This document shows positions 26,212-33,810 of a stretch of DNA of 35,248 nucleotides, piece after piece. The translations under genes were made by a program, and so were the position numbers. Source of the DNA: Microcystis novacekii Mn_MB_F_20050700_S1 (GTDB lineage: Bacteria; Cyanobacteriota; Cyanobacteriia; Cyanobacteriales; Microcystaceae); the NCBI GenBank assembly GCA_007096045.1, contig SFAU01000003.1, positions 1 to 35,248 of the forward strand. The letters are read 5' to 3'. The notes under the pieces were generated by a model. That model was given only the letters and a program-made list of their open reading frames with translations, was not told the DNA's origin and made no database searches. Position 1 is the first letter of the stretch. Each line of letters opens with the position of its first letter.

Positions 26212-26250
26212 CAAAAAACCCGGCGGGAAAATTTCCCCACCGGGTCAAAA
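26212..26250 (-). terminator. Intrinsic terminator of the ribosomal cluster
   Basis: ACCCGG (26218-26223) and GGG (26225-26227) pair with CCC (26236-26238) and CCGGGT (26240-26245). On the minus strand the stem is followed by TTTTTTGC, a proper T-run, 16-50 bp after the rpmE stop. It ends the infA-rpmE cluster before gltD. Confidence 0.85.
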
Positions 26251-26266
26251 AGGCAAAAGTAAAGAA

Positions 26267-26500
26267 TTATTTCTGATCAGCCTTTTTGCTTGACTTATCG
26301 CCCATTTTGTACTTACGCAAGAAGCGATCGACCCGGCCCTCCGTATCGATCATCTTCTGGGTTCCCGTATAAAAAGGATGATTACCCGACCAAACCTCCA
26401 CATGAATTTCTGGTTTGGTCGAACCCACCGTCATCACCACTTCACCATTACAGATCACCTTAGCTTCCGGATACCAAGTAGGATGAATTTTTTTCGGCAT
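26267..26500 (-). CDS. rpmE: Ribosomal protein bL31
   Basis: bL31 is a large-subunit protein bridging to the 30S head. The 77-residue product starts MPKKIHPTWYPEAKVICNG and contains VWSGNHPFYTGTQKMIDTEGRVDRF, a clear L31 signature. Only one cysteine (ICNG) is present, so the four-Cys zinc site of zinc-dependent L31 is missing; this is the zinc-independent form. It is the last gene of the ribosomal cluster, 19 bp after rpsI. Confidence 0.95.
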   Translation of the reverse strand: MPKKIHPTWYPEAKVICNGEVVMTVGSTKPEIHVEVWSGNHPFYTGTQKMIDTEGRVDRFLRKYKMGDKSSKKADQK

Positions 26501-26519
26501 AATAAACCTCTCTATTAAC

Positions 26520-26933
26520 CTAACGTTTCGAGTATTGAGGCGCTTTGCGCGCTTTGTGAAGACCGTATTTTTTCCGTTCCTTCGCTCGGGGATCCCGAGT
26601 CAGATAACCTTCACTCTTGAGGGGAGGACGATTTTCCGGTGCTAATTGACATAAAGCTCTAGCGACCCCCAATTTCACCGCGTCCGCTTGGCCGGTCAAA
26701 CCACCGCCCTCGGCCTTAACGATGATATCATACTCGTTTTCCAGTCCCAAAGTCTCCAGAGGAGCCTTGATCGTCTGGATATAGGTGGGAATGCGGTTAA
26801 AATGGGTTTCTCCATCGCGACCGTTAACGGTAATTGCCCCCGTCCCCGGCACCAGACGCACGGAAGCGACCGCTGATTTGCGTCGTCCCGTTCCCCAATA
26901 AACTACCTTATTTTTACTGTCCGTGGCTTGCAT
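26520..26933 (-). CDS. rpsI: Ribosomal protein uS9
   Basis: uS9 is a small-subunit protein whose C-terminal tail reaches the P-site tRNA. The 137-residue product has [19 protein letters not shown] near the start, [19 protein letters not shown] in the middle, and the invariant end [17 protein letters not shown]. It follows rplM by 4 bp, the usual rplM-rpsI pair. Confidence 0.97.
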   Translation of the reverse strand: MQATDSKNKVVYWGTGRRKSAVASVRLVPGTGAITVNGRDGETHFNRIPTYIQTIKAPLETLGLENEYDIIVKAEGGGLTGQADAVKLGVARALCQLAPENRPPLKSEGYLTRDPRAKERKKYGLHKARKAPQYSKR

Positions 26934-26937
26934 TGAC

Positions 26938-27393
26938 TTAATTTCCTCCTGCGGGAATCGTATTAATCGCTAAAACTTCCGGTTGTTGTGCCTGATGGGG
27001 ATGTTCCGCACCGGCATAAACTTTCAGTTTCGTGAACAATTTCCGACCTAAGCTATTTTTCGGGAGCATTCCCTTAACAGCGTGTTCGATAATCCGTTCG
27101 GGAATGCGTTTTTGCAGTTTATCGAAGCTTTCTACCTTCATACCACCCGGTCTGCCGGAGTCGCGGCGATAAACTTTCTGTTGGCGTTTTTTGCCCGTCA
27201 CCGTCACTTTTTCGGCGTTAATAACAATGACAAAATCCCCCGTATCCAGATGGGGGGTAAAGGTGGCCTTATTTTTGCCCCGTAGAATCATCGCGATCTC
27301 GGTGGCCAGACGACCTAGACGCTGATCGGCCGCATCAATGACGTACCATTTCTGCTCTAGAGTCTCTAAATTTGGTAGAGGTGTTTTGTTCAT
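26938..27393 (-). CDS. rplM: Ribosomal protein uL13
   Basis: uL13 is an early-assembling large-subunit protein. The 151-residue product includes [52 protein letters not shown] and the conserved [15 protein letters not shown]. It lies directly upstream of rpsI. A low-complexity spacer of about 130 bp separates it from truA. Confidence 0.97.
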   Translation of the reverse strand: MNKTPLPNLETLEQKWYVIDAADQRLGRLATEIAMILRGKNKATFTPHLDTGDFVIVINAEKVTVTGKKRQQKVYRRDSGRPGGMKVESFDKLQKRIPERIIEHAVKGMLPKNSLGRKLFTKLKVYAGAEHPHQAQQPEVLAINTIPAGGN

Positions 27394-27454
27394 GGTCAGT
27401 TTGCCTTGCTTTACAAAAATTAATTTTTTTTATTGCCCACCTGGGTGTTGGGGG

Positions 27455-27483
27455 GTTAGGGTTTTAGGGTTTTAGGGTTTTAG
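27455..27483. repeat. TTTTAGGG octamer repeat in the truA-rplM spacer
   Basis: Three tandem GGGTTTTA units, followed by CCCTATTCCCC-type simple sequence up to 27535. No gene or hairpin with a T-run is seen here. It lies inside the ribosomal cluster and may leave rplM dependent on a local promoter. Confidence 0.7.
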
Positions 27484-27526
27484 TTGAAATTCCCCCATTT
27501 CCCTATCTCCCTATTCCCCCATGTCC

Positions 27527-28360
27527 CTATTCCCCTATCCCCTCTGCTCGGAAATAATAAAGAGGCTGAGTCTCGCACCAGACGCTATCGGCAAAGGGAA
27601 AATCAGCGTAACCCACCCGCAGTAAACATAGTCCTTTAGCTGGTGCGGCGTATTTGACCAATTCTCGGCGCTGATTAACCCAGATGTCGGTGAAGTTTTC
27701 TAGCGATCGCTCACCAGTTCCTACCTCCACCAACATTCCCACCAATAGGCGCACCATCCCGTACAAAAAGCCATTGGCTTGAATTTCCATCTGTATAAAC
27801 GGCCCTTGACGGTAGCATTCCACCCCTTGTACTTCTACCCAAGAATGGTCACGACTAGAGTTAGCGCGGTGAAAGGCGGCCAGATGGTGCTTTCCCAACA
27901 GGGGCTGCAAGGCCTTGGCCATCAAATCGGCATCGAGGGGACGATGGTAGTAGTGCCAACTAAAGGGACTAACAAAGAGATTGGGGATGGGGTCGGTATA
28001 GAGGGTGTAACGATAACGTCGCCAGAGGGCCGAGAAACGGGCGTGCCAGCGATCGGGGACCTGGGCCGAGGCCCGAATGACGATATCGTCATCTAGCCGA
28101 GCATTGAGAACCTTGGCCCAATGGGAAGGTGGAATCGGACTCTGCTGCTGGAAATGGGCAACTTGGGCGGCGGCGTGAACACCGCTATCGGTACGTCCGG
28201 CCCCGTGGAGAGTGACGTCATGACCGAGAATATCGGCCAGGGCTTTCTCGATTTCTTCCTGCACGCTCCTGTGATGGGGTTGCCGTTGCCAGCCGTGGAA
28301 ATTAGTTCCCACATACTGGATGACTAGGGCGATCCGCGACTGGGGGCAAGCAACTTCCAT
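27527..28360 (-). CDS. truA: tRNA pseudouridine(38-40) synthase TruA
   Basis: TruA converts uridines 38-40 of the tRNA anticodon arm to pseudouridine. The 277-residue protein has YVGTNFHGWQRQP near the start, the catalytic Asp in GAGRTDSGVHAAAQVAHF, and the C-terminal motifs FLYGMVRLLVGMLVEVGTG and AAPAKGLCLLRVGY. The ATG lies 2 bp after the rplQ stop, so translation is coupled. This position in the ribosomal cluster is usual in cyanobacteria. Confidence 0.96.
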   Translation of the reverse strand: MEVACPQSRIALVIQYVGTNFHGWQRQPHHRSVQEEIEKALADILGHDVTLHGAGRTDSGVHAAAQVAHFQQQSPIPPSHWAKVLNARLDDDIVIRASAQVPDRWHARFSALWRRYRYTLYTDPIPNLFVSPFSWHYYHRPLDADLMAKALQPLLGKHHLAAFHRANSSRDHSWVEVQGVECYRQGPFIQMEIQANGFLYGMVRLLVGMLVEVGTGERSLENFTDIWVNQRRELVKYAAPAKGLCLLRVGYADFPFADSVWCETQPLYYFRAEGIGE

Positions 28361-28362
28361 CC

Positions 28363-28713
28363 TTACATCAGTTCGATAATGGCCATGGGGGCATTATCCC
28401 CGCGACGGCGCAGGGTACGCACGACCCGGGTATAACCGCCGTTACGGTTGCCATAACGGGCCTGGGCGCCTTCAAAGAGGGCGTGAACCAGTTGTTTGTC
28501 GTAGATGTAGCCCATGGCTTGGCGACGGGCGCTCAGGGAACCGTCTTTAGCTAGGGTGATAATGTGGTCTACCTCTGCTCGCACCGCTTTCGCTTTCGCT
28601 AGAGTGGTGGTGATCTGACCATGTAGAATTAGCTGGGTGGCCAAGCTGCGCAGCAGTGCCTTTCTTTGGTCAGCCGGCAGACCCAATTGAGGCACTTTAC
28701 ACCGATGTCTCAT
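28363..28713 (-). CDS. rplQ: Ribosomal protein bL17
   Basis: bL17 lies near the polypeptide exit tunnel. The 116-residue product starts [20 protein letters not shown] and has [21 protein letters not shown] and [20 protein letters not shown], all family signatures. It sits 21 bp downstream of rpoA and 2 bp upstream of truA. Confidence 0.97.
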   Translation of the reverse strand: MRHRCKVPQLGLPADQRKALLRSLATQLILHGQITTTLAKAKAVRAEVDHIITLAKDGSLSARRQAMGYIYDKQLVHALFEGAQARYGNRNGGYTRVVRTLRRRGDNAPMAIIELM

Positions 28714-28734
28714 GGTATTTTCCTGGAATTGGGT

Positions 28735-29676
28735 TTACTTGCTTTTTTCTTGGGGTAGGGTGATGCCTAACCGTTTTTGTAGGGCTTCAATGACTTCTTC
28801 AGCCGATTTCTGCCCAAAGTTTTTGATTTCTAAGAGATCTTCTTGGCTGTAATCGAGGAGGTCGGCTACGGTGTTGATCTGCGCTCGCTTCAGGCAATTG
28901 TAGGCGCGCACGGATAATTGTAGTTCCTCGATCGGAATTTGGTTTTCTTGGTTGATCTCTTGGTCGTCAAAGTTACCGGAAGATTCGAGGGCGTTGAGAT
29001 CCTTGAGCGGGTTAAAGAGATTAACCAGCATATCGGCCGCTTGGGAAAGGGCTTCTTTGGGGTTAATGCTCCCGTTTGTCCAAATTTCTAAGAGCAGACG
29101 ATCTCTAGCTTGACCGCTTTCGGAACGGATATCTTCGACGCTGTAGTTGACTTTGGTTACGGGCATAAAAATCGAGTCGATTTGCAGAAAGTCTAGCGAA
29201 GTGGCTTCGTCTTTACTGCGATCAATCGCCCGGTAGCCTTTGCCTTTTTCCACGCGAAATTCCATCTCTAGCTTGGCCCCTTCGGCTAGGGTGGCGACGT
29301 ACTGATTGCGATCAACTATCTCGATTTCTGAGGGTAAATCGAATTGTGCCGCCACTACTGTCGCCGGTCCAGTTGCCACTAAACGCCCGATCTGGGTTTG
29401 ATTGGTGTAGCTTTTGAGGGTGATTTCTTTCATGTTGAGCATGAGTTCCATCACGTCCTCGCGTACCCCCTCGACGGTGGCAAATTCGTGATTGACTCCC
29501 GCGATCCGCAGGGCCGTCACGGCCGCTCCTTCCAGATTGGAAATGAGAATCCGTCTCAGGGCATTACCTACGGTTGTACCCTGGCCTCTTTCCAGAGGTT
29601 CTAGTACAAATTTACTGTACTGACTCTGATTCTTGTAAGTTTTTGCTTCTACACACTCGATTTGAAATTGCGCCAC
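28735..29676 (-). CDS. rpoA: RNA polymerase alpha subunit
   Basis: The alpha subunit dimerises to nucleate RNA polymerase and its C-terminal domain contacts promoters and activators. The 313-residue protein has the assembly motif LEPLERGQGTTVGNALRRIL, LIEIW-like dimer region, an acidic linker (GNFDDQEINQENQ) and the C-terminal domain IEELQLSVRAYNCLKRAQIN with LLEIKNFGQKSAEEV. The start is GTG at 29676, set by GGGAGGTC just upstream. A TTATCAG array lies in its leader, after rpsK. Confidence 0.97.
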   Translation of the reverse strand: MAQFQIECVEAKTYKNQSQYSKFVLEPLERGQGTTVGNALRRILISNLEGAAVTALRIAGVNHEFATVEGVREDVMELMLNMKEITLKSYTNQTQIGRLVATGPATVVAAQFDLPSEIEIVDRNQYVATLAEGAKLEMEFRVEKGKGYRAIDRSKDEATSLDFLQIDSIFMPVTKVNYSVEDIRSESGQARDRLLLEIWTNGSINPKEALSQAADMLVNLFNPLKDLNALESSGNFDDQEINQENQIPIEELQLSVRAYNCLKRAQINTVADLLDYSQEDLLEIKNFGQKSAEEVIEALQKRLGITLPQEKSK

Positions 29677-29692
29677 CGATTGACCTCCCTTG

Positions 29693-29727
29693 TTCAGTTA
29701 TCAGTTATCAGTTATCAGTTATCAGTT
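29693..29727. repeat. TTATCAG array in the rpsK-rpoA spacer
   Basis: About four TTATCAG heptamers lie 17 bp upstream of the rpoA start codon. The 179-bp spacer also has a related CTGTTCACTGTTTAC piece at about 29846-29862. This spacer is normally short in cyanobacteria, so the repeat has expanded it. Confidence 0.85.
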
Positions 29728-29855
29728 TTCTCTAGCTTTCAGCGTTCAGTTTTTTGAGCCGATGGTCTTTGACGACCCGATTCTCCTGCTGATGCGCCAA
29801 AAGCTAACGGCTGCTGGCCTCAAGATCCCTGTCACCTGAAAAAGCTGTTCACTGT

Positions 29856-30248
29856 TTACACTCTCCGGCGTTTGGGAGGACGACAACCATTGTGGGGGAT
29901 GGGAGTCACGTCCCGGATCAGGGTGATTTCTAATCCTGCTCCTTGCAGAGCCCGGATTGCGGTTTCTCTTCCTGCCCCAGGGCCACTAACCATCACTTCT
30001 AGTTGACGCATTCCCTGTTCGATCGCTCGGCGGGCGGCGTTATCGGCGGCGGTTTGGGCGGCGAAGGGGGTTCCTTTTTTGGCTCCTTTAAAACCACTCG
30101 ATCCCGCCGATGCCCAAGAGATCACATCGCCTTTGGTATCGGCGATTGTGACAATGGTGTTGTTGAAGGTCGATTGAATGTGAGCGACTCCGGTAGGAAT
30201 ATTTTTCTTCTGTTTTTTTGGTCCGGTTTTTTTGGTTGGTCGCGCCAT
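29856..30248 (-). CDS. rpsK: Ribosomal protein uS11
   Basis: uS11 forms part of the 30S platform near the mRNA exit. The 130-residue product has a basic start ([15 protein letters not shown]), then [40 protein letters not shown] and the invariant end [15 protein letters not shown]. It follows rpsM by 39 bp. Confidence 0.97.
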   Translation of the reverse strand: MARPTKKTGPKKQKKNIPTGVAHIQSTFNNTIVTIADTKGDVISWASAGSSGFKGAKKGTPFAAQTAADNAARRAIEQGMRQLEVMVSGPGAGRETAIRALQGAGLEITLIRDVTPIPHNGCRPPKRRRV

Positions 30249-30287
30249 AGTTTTTCTTGATTGGGGGATATCGCAATGAATAAAAAA

Positions 30288-30671
30288 TTATTTCTTGGAG
30301 GGGGCTTTTTTCTTCCCTGCCACTGTCACCCGACGACCGCGACGGGTCCGCGCATTGGTTCGCGTCCGTTGCCCGCGCACGGGTAATCCTAGCCGATGCC
30401 GACGACCTCGATAGGTGCCGATATCGGCGAGGCGTTTGATGTTCATCGCCTCCCAGCGTCTCAAATCCCCCTCGATTTGATAATTTGTTTCGATATAAGT
30501 CCGTAGCGCCGCCACGTCTTCATCGCTGAGATCCTTGACCCGAGTGTCAGGGTTAACACCCGTCGCAGATAAGACTTCTTGGGAACGCGATAAACCCACT
30601 CCGTAGAGGTAGGTCAGGGCGATTTCCACACGCTTATCGCGAGGTAGGTCTACACCAGCTATCCTTGCCAC
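30288..30671 (-). CDS. rpsM: Ribosomal protein uS13
   Basis: uS13 sits in the 30S head and contacts tRNA and the 50S subunit. The 127-residue product includes [20 protein letters not shown], the helix-hairpin [17 protein letters not shown], and [20 protein letters not shown] with a basic tail. The start codon is GTG at 30671. It lies between rpmJ and rpsK. Confidence 0.97.
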   Translation of the reverse strand: MARIAGVDLPRDKRVEIALTYLYGVGLSRSQEVLSATGVNPDTRVKDLSDEDVAALRTYIETNYQIEGDLRRWEAMNIKRLADIGTYRGRRHRLGLPVRGQRTRTNARTRRGRRVTVAGKKKAPSKK

Positions 30672-30765
30672 GCTTTTTCTTTCTCCCTATGAACGATTTT
30701 TTTTTCCAAAAACGACTACAATTAACGGTAACGATTCTCTGCCCCAAGACAGTGACTTTGGTGGT

Positions 30766-30879
30766 TTAACCTTGTCTCTGCTTATGTTTGGGGTTAGAAC
30801 AAATTACCATGACTCGACCGCGCCGACGGATGACGCGGCACTTTTCGCACATTTTTTTGACAGACGCTCTAACTTTCAT
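30766..30879 (-). CDS. rpmJ: Ribosomal protein bL36
   Basis: A 37-residue zinc ribbon protein of the large subunit. It reads [20 protein letters not shown], then [17 protein letters not shown], with the Cys-Cys-Cys-His zinc ligands of the zinc-binding L36 form ([12 protein letters not shown]). The ATG is at 30877-30879 and the TAA at 30766-30768. It sits between infA and rpsM, its standard place. Confidence 0.97.
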   Translation of the reverse strand: MKVRASVKKMCEKCRVIRRRGRVMVICSNPKHKQRQG

Positions 30880-31005
30880 GCCTAACTATTCTGGCAACAC
30901 TGCAAGCTTATTATTATATCAGATTTCTTTTACCCGTGTCACCTATTTTTTTAAAATAAATTTGACCGCTTATTAGGCTTTTTGGCTCTCTGTCCCTATT
31001 TATCG

Positions 31006-31236
31006 CTATTTTTTTTGATTTTTCAGGCGATAGGTAATTCTGCCTTTGGTTAGGTCGTAGGGGGTGAGTTCGACTTTGACTCGATCGCCGGGGAGGATTT
31101 TGATATAATTACGGCGGATTTTGCCCGATATATGAGCTAAGACGTTGAAACCGTTATCTAAATCCACCCTAAACATGGCGTTAGGCAAAGATTCGGTCAC
31201 GGTTCCTTCCATTTCGATTAGATCTTGTTTAGACAA
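31006..31236 (-). CDS. infA: Translation initiation factor IF-1
   Basis: IF-1 binds the ribosomal A site during initiation. The 76-residue OB-fold protein reads [20 protein letters not shown], then [40 protein letters not shown], a complete family match. The start is the rare TTG at 31236, with GAGGA 7 bp upstream and no nearby ATG or GTG in frame; the internal ATG at residue 9 would remove the first strand. It is the first gene of the ribosomal cluster here; secY and adk, expected upstream in many cyanobacteria, are absent. Confidence 0.96.
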   Translation of the reverse strand: MSKQDLIEMEGTVTESLPNAMFRVDLDNGFNVLAHISGKIRRNYIKILPGDRVKVELTPYDLTKGRITYRLKNQKK

Positions 31237-31318
31237 AGTTAATTCCTCAATTTCACTGGAGACAATTTAACGACAGGCAGCAGCCACCGTGCTGTTAGCG
31301 CAATTTCCCCAGTATAGC

Positions 31319-31384
31319 TTATCAGTGATTGTCACTGATCGGATGTGAGTTTTCAGTTCACTGATTACCGTTTACCGATCACAG
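31319..31384. repeat. TTATCAGTGA-type repeat upstream of infA
   Basis: TCAGTGA and TCACTGA (31322-31339) form a hairpin, followed by CAGTTCACTGATTACCGTTT, a degenerate copy of the family's inverted half. It lies in the 316-bp gap between infA and the next accessory gene, which otherwise has no gene. Confidence 0.75.
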
Positions 31385-31432
31385 CCAAAAAGCTCCCGAC
31401 ACCATAACCATATTGGGACGTTATACCAGAAA

Positions 31433-31477
31433 TTTATGGTTTTATGAAAACATTTGACGCATTTTCACTACCATAAA
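31433..31477. repeat. Imperfect hairpin repeat, copy flanking the PD-(D/E)XK-like gene
   Basis: TTTATGG (31433-31439) pairs with CCATAAA (31471-31477) and GAAAA pairs with TTTTC inside. A 20-base piece at 31430-31449 recurs at 32321-32340 with one mismatch, on the other side of the 31553-32284 gene. This may mark the boundaries of an inserted segment. Confidence 0.5.
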
Positions 31478-31552
31478 CTGCCAGAAAATCAAGTTAATTA
31501 GCTGGGTGTAATTAATTTGTAGATAGCCGTAGGACAAGATATCTGTACTACC

Positions 31553-32284
31553 TTACCAAGTCCTCGGTCGAAAGTTTTCATCATTAATAATCTCCACTGT
31601 ATCCCCAGAAGGTTTAATCACAAATAATCCTTTATTATAGGCATAACGGTCTATCCCCTCGTCAATTTCAATACCGGCGACTGCACCGTAAGCTTGATAG
31701 TTTTTGTAATGGGGAAAAGCAATTTTAAAGCGAGTTAGTTTTTCTAAAAATTCATCCACATCATCTTTCGATAGTTGCGATTTACATTCCACCAAAACAA
31801 CATCCGTATCATCAACTGCGAGGATATCAATTTCCATCGCAATACCTTGACGTTTAACCCTAGCGCGAGGATAAATTTCTTTAATATCAATACCTTTTTC
31901 CTGAAACAATCGCAAAACCGCCGGTTGGACTAATTCTTCCACAAAGCGTCCCCATCGTGTAGTCAGGCTATTTACCGCACGGTTGGTTTGTTCTACTGTA
32001 CGCTTCAGTTCTGCTATGGTGCGATCGCTTTCTAATTTGGCTTCAGCAAGGATGCGTGCTGTTTCAGCGCGATACTGCTCAATTTCTTCAGCACGACGCT
32101 CGCTTTCTAATCTAGCTTCCTCAGCCCGGCGATCGCTTTCTAATTTAGCTTGCTCAATCCGGCGATCGCTTTCTAATTTAGCTTGCTCAATCCGGCGATC
32201 GCTTTCTCTTAAACGGCGATCAAACTCCTCAGCAGAAGTGCGGAACAATTGGTAAATATCTTCAATTGTTACTGATTCGCTCAT
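31553..32284 (-). CDS. Coiled-coil protein with PD-(D/E)XK nuclease-like C-terminus (DUF3782-like)
   Basis: A 243-residue protein. Residues 20-105 form a long charged coiled coil built on an 11-residue unit (ESDRRIEQAKL and variants, about five copies). The C-terminal domain has a nuclease-like core: EIDILAVDDTDVVLVECKSQ supplies Asp153, Glu166 and Lys168, the D-x(n)-ExK arrangement of PD-(D/E)XK enzymes, after a helix WGRFVEELVQPAVLRLF. Similar proteins are abundant in cyanobacteria and carry DUF3782-type annotation; their function is unknown, with DNA cleavage or repair as inference. The DNA unit is a 33-bp repeat that includes the HIP1 octamer. It may vary in copy number between strains. 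Confidence 0.75.
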   Translation of the reverse strand: MSESVTIEDIYQLFRTSAEEFDRRLRESDRRIEQAKLESDRRIEQAKLESDRRAEEARLESERRAEEIEQYRAETARILAEAKLESDRTIAELKRTVEQTNRAVNSLTTRWGRFVEELVQPAVLRLFQEKGIDIKEIYPRARVKRQGIAMEIDILAVDDTDVVLVECKSQLSKDDVDEFLEKLTRFKIAFPHYKNYQAYGAVAGIEIDEGIDRYAYNKGLFVIKPSGDTVEIINDENFRPRTW

Positions 32285-32496
32285 CTTTTTTATCTAACCT
32301 CTATTCGGCTATTGTATCATAAATTTATGGTTTTGTGAAAGATTGAGGAACCAGGAAACAGTTTTCCGACCGGCAAGATGCCTATCCCACGGTGGAGCTA
32401 ATTTCTCCCTGTGGAGGGCTGATTTTTTCTGTGTTAGAGTGATATTTGAGTGATCCGAACACAGCTTCAAAAAGATATTGATCAGAAAAGTCATCA

Positions 32497-32658
32497 TCAA
32501 GGTAGAGGTTTAAAGACTGATTTTAAGGATTTAACGTAAATATCAACCTGATCAGGAAATTTAAACTCTGCTGCACTGCTTGGATTAGTAATACCGCCAA
32601 CGAATAAAGCAATAGCAAAAGTAAATAAGGGATATTTGGGGTTGCGGGGATTGAACAT
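32497..32658 (-). CDS. Small secreted protein, unknown function
   Basis: A 53-residue protein starting at ATG 32656-32658 and ending at TGA 32497-32499. AGGAG lies about 8 bp upstream of the ATG, a strong ribosome-binding site. The N-terminus PRNPKYPLFTFAIALFVGGI is a signal-peptide-like segment, with a likely cleavage site after NPSSAA. The mature part is EFKFPDQVDIYVKSLKSVFK plus PLP, only about 23 residues. No family is recognised. It is downstream of the RTX gene on the same strand by about 150 bp and could be cotranscribed. It may be a truncated form of a longer exported protein. Confidence 0.6.
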   Translation of the reverse strand: MFNPRNPKYPLFTFAIALFVGGITNPSSAAEFKFPDQVDIYVKSLKSVFKPLP

Positions 32659-32810
32659 TTTTGTTGCTCCTCAAAGATTAATTCTTTTTTTGTTGTTCGT
32701 TATCTTTTGTTCCTTGAGAACCAAGTTCATGCTTTTAGTTTGACCAGTGAGCAAAAATTGCCCAGTCGTCTGGAACAGGCGAACCAAAAGATTCGCCCGC
32801 CCACTCCCAA

Positions 32811-33557
32811 TTAAATAAGCTGAACATCTAAAGAGACAGCAAACCCGGCGGGGCGATTTTCAATGGTTGCGAATTGTTGCCCAAGAAAACTTAACCCACC
32901 TGTTAAGCTATTGTAGTTAAATTGGCTAAGGCTACTAGCAGTAAATCCGGACTTACTGATTTGGATGACATCGCCCTCTATCCACTGAAAATCCTTGATT
33001 ACGTCAACTCCTTCTAGAAGAGAACCGAAATAAAAGGCATCGGCGCCAGTGCCGCCAGTGAGGATATCATTGCCATAGCCGCCATAGACAAAATCATTCC
33101 CAGCGCCTCCTAATAGAACATCGTTGTCGGCTCCGCCAAAGAGATAATCAGTATCGTTTCCGCCTGATAAAGTGTCAGCACCTGCTTCGCCAATGAGCAA
33201 GTCACTACCGTTTCCGCCGAAGATATTGTCATTTCCAGCGCCGCCGAAGAGGTCATCTGCACCATCTCCACCATCAATGTAGTCGTTGCCTGTTCCACCG
33301 TCGATGTAGTCGTTGCCTATTCCACCGTCGATGTAGTCGTTACCGTTTCCGCCGAAGATATTGTCATTTCCAGCGCCGCCGAAGAGGTCATCTGCACCAT
33401 CTCCACCGTCGATGTAGTCGTTGCCTATTCCACCGTCGATGTAGTCGTTGCCTCCTTGGCCGTAAATGGTATCATTCCCTCCATTCCCGTACATGGTGTC
33501 ATTACTGGAACTGCCGAACAAGAGGTCATTGGAACTTGTACCGTTGTAAACTGGCAT
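32811..33557 (-). CDS. RTX (hemolysin-type calcium-binding repeat) protein
   Basis: A 248-residue protein made mainly of GGxGxDxx nonapeptides (for example GNDYIDGGIGNDYIDGG), which wind into a calcium-binding parallel beta-roll. There is no N-terminal signal peptide. The C-terminal 70 residues (GADAFYFGSLLEGVDVIKDF, GDVIQISKSGF) match the end domain of proteins exported by type I secretion, so it is likely secreted and folds on meeting calcium outside. AGGAG 10 bp before the ATG at 33557 supports the start. The array contains a 135-bp tandem duplication. No enzymatic domain is present, so a surface or matrix role is inference. Confidence 0.92.
   Translation of the reverse strand: MPVYNGTSSNDLLFGSSSNDTMYGNGGNDTIYGQGGNDYIDGGIGNDYIDGGDGADDLFGGAGNDNIFGGNGNDYIDGGIGNDYIDGGTGNDYIDGGDGADDLFGGAGNDNIFGGNGSDLLIGEAGADTLSGGNDTDYLFGGADNDVLLGGAGNDFVYGGYGNDILTGGTGADAFYFGSLLEGVDVIKDFQWIEGDVIQISKSGFTASSLSQFNYNSLTGGLSFLGQQFATIENRPAGFAVSLDVQLI
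33208..33477 (-). repeat. 135-bp tandem duplication inside the RTX array
   Basis: 33208-33342 and 33343-33477 are near-identical units of 135 bp, each five 27-bp RTX codon blocks (45 residues). The block sharing CCGTTTCCGCCGAAGATATT starts both. The near identity indicates a recent unequal recombination or slippage event. Confidence 0.8.
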
Positions 33558-33739
33558 TAGCTGTAAACTCCTGTGAATTAATTAAGTTGATGATTCAAGT
33601 CAAACATTCAGATCAAATAACATTCAATAGATACTGAATAACAAATTGGTCTCAGCCAACAACTCTAAATAGCTCTAAATAACCGTATATAACTTTTAAT
33701 AACAATTAATAAAATTGCTTTCTCTTGATCATAAAAATA

Positions 33740-33768
33740 TTGACAAATCAGAGTAAATAATGTAGTAT
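33740..33768 (+). promoter_or_regulatory. Putative sigma70-type promoter for the DUF4384-like/TPR operon
   Basis: A consensus TTGACA (33740-33745) and TAGTAT (33763-33768) are separated by 17 bp, 43 bp upstream of the ATG at 33811. The -10 element matches consensus at four of six positions. The region is very AT-rich with small CTCTAAATA repeats at about 33663-33682. Confidence 0.5.
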
Positions 33769-33810
33769 TTAGGTATCTCTATTAATTTTTTGATTATTTT
33801 TGAACTAAAA

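Noticed and set aside
31983-32255. 90-codon plus-strand frame rich in Ser, Leu and Arg
   Set aside because: It is the antisense of the 33-bp coiled-coil repeats of the minus-strand gene; its repetitiveness is a shadow.
32309-32500. 63-codon minus-strand frame
   Set aside because: No recognisable composition or ribosome-binding site; the well-supported secreted small gene lies upstream in its own frame.
33208-33477. Regular repeats that might look like a CRISPR array
   Set aside because: The period is 27 bp with no unique spacers and it lies inside an RTX coding frame.
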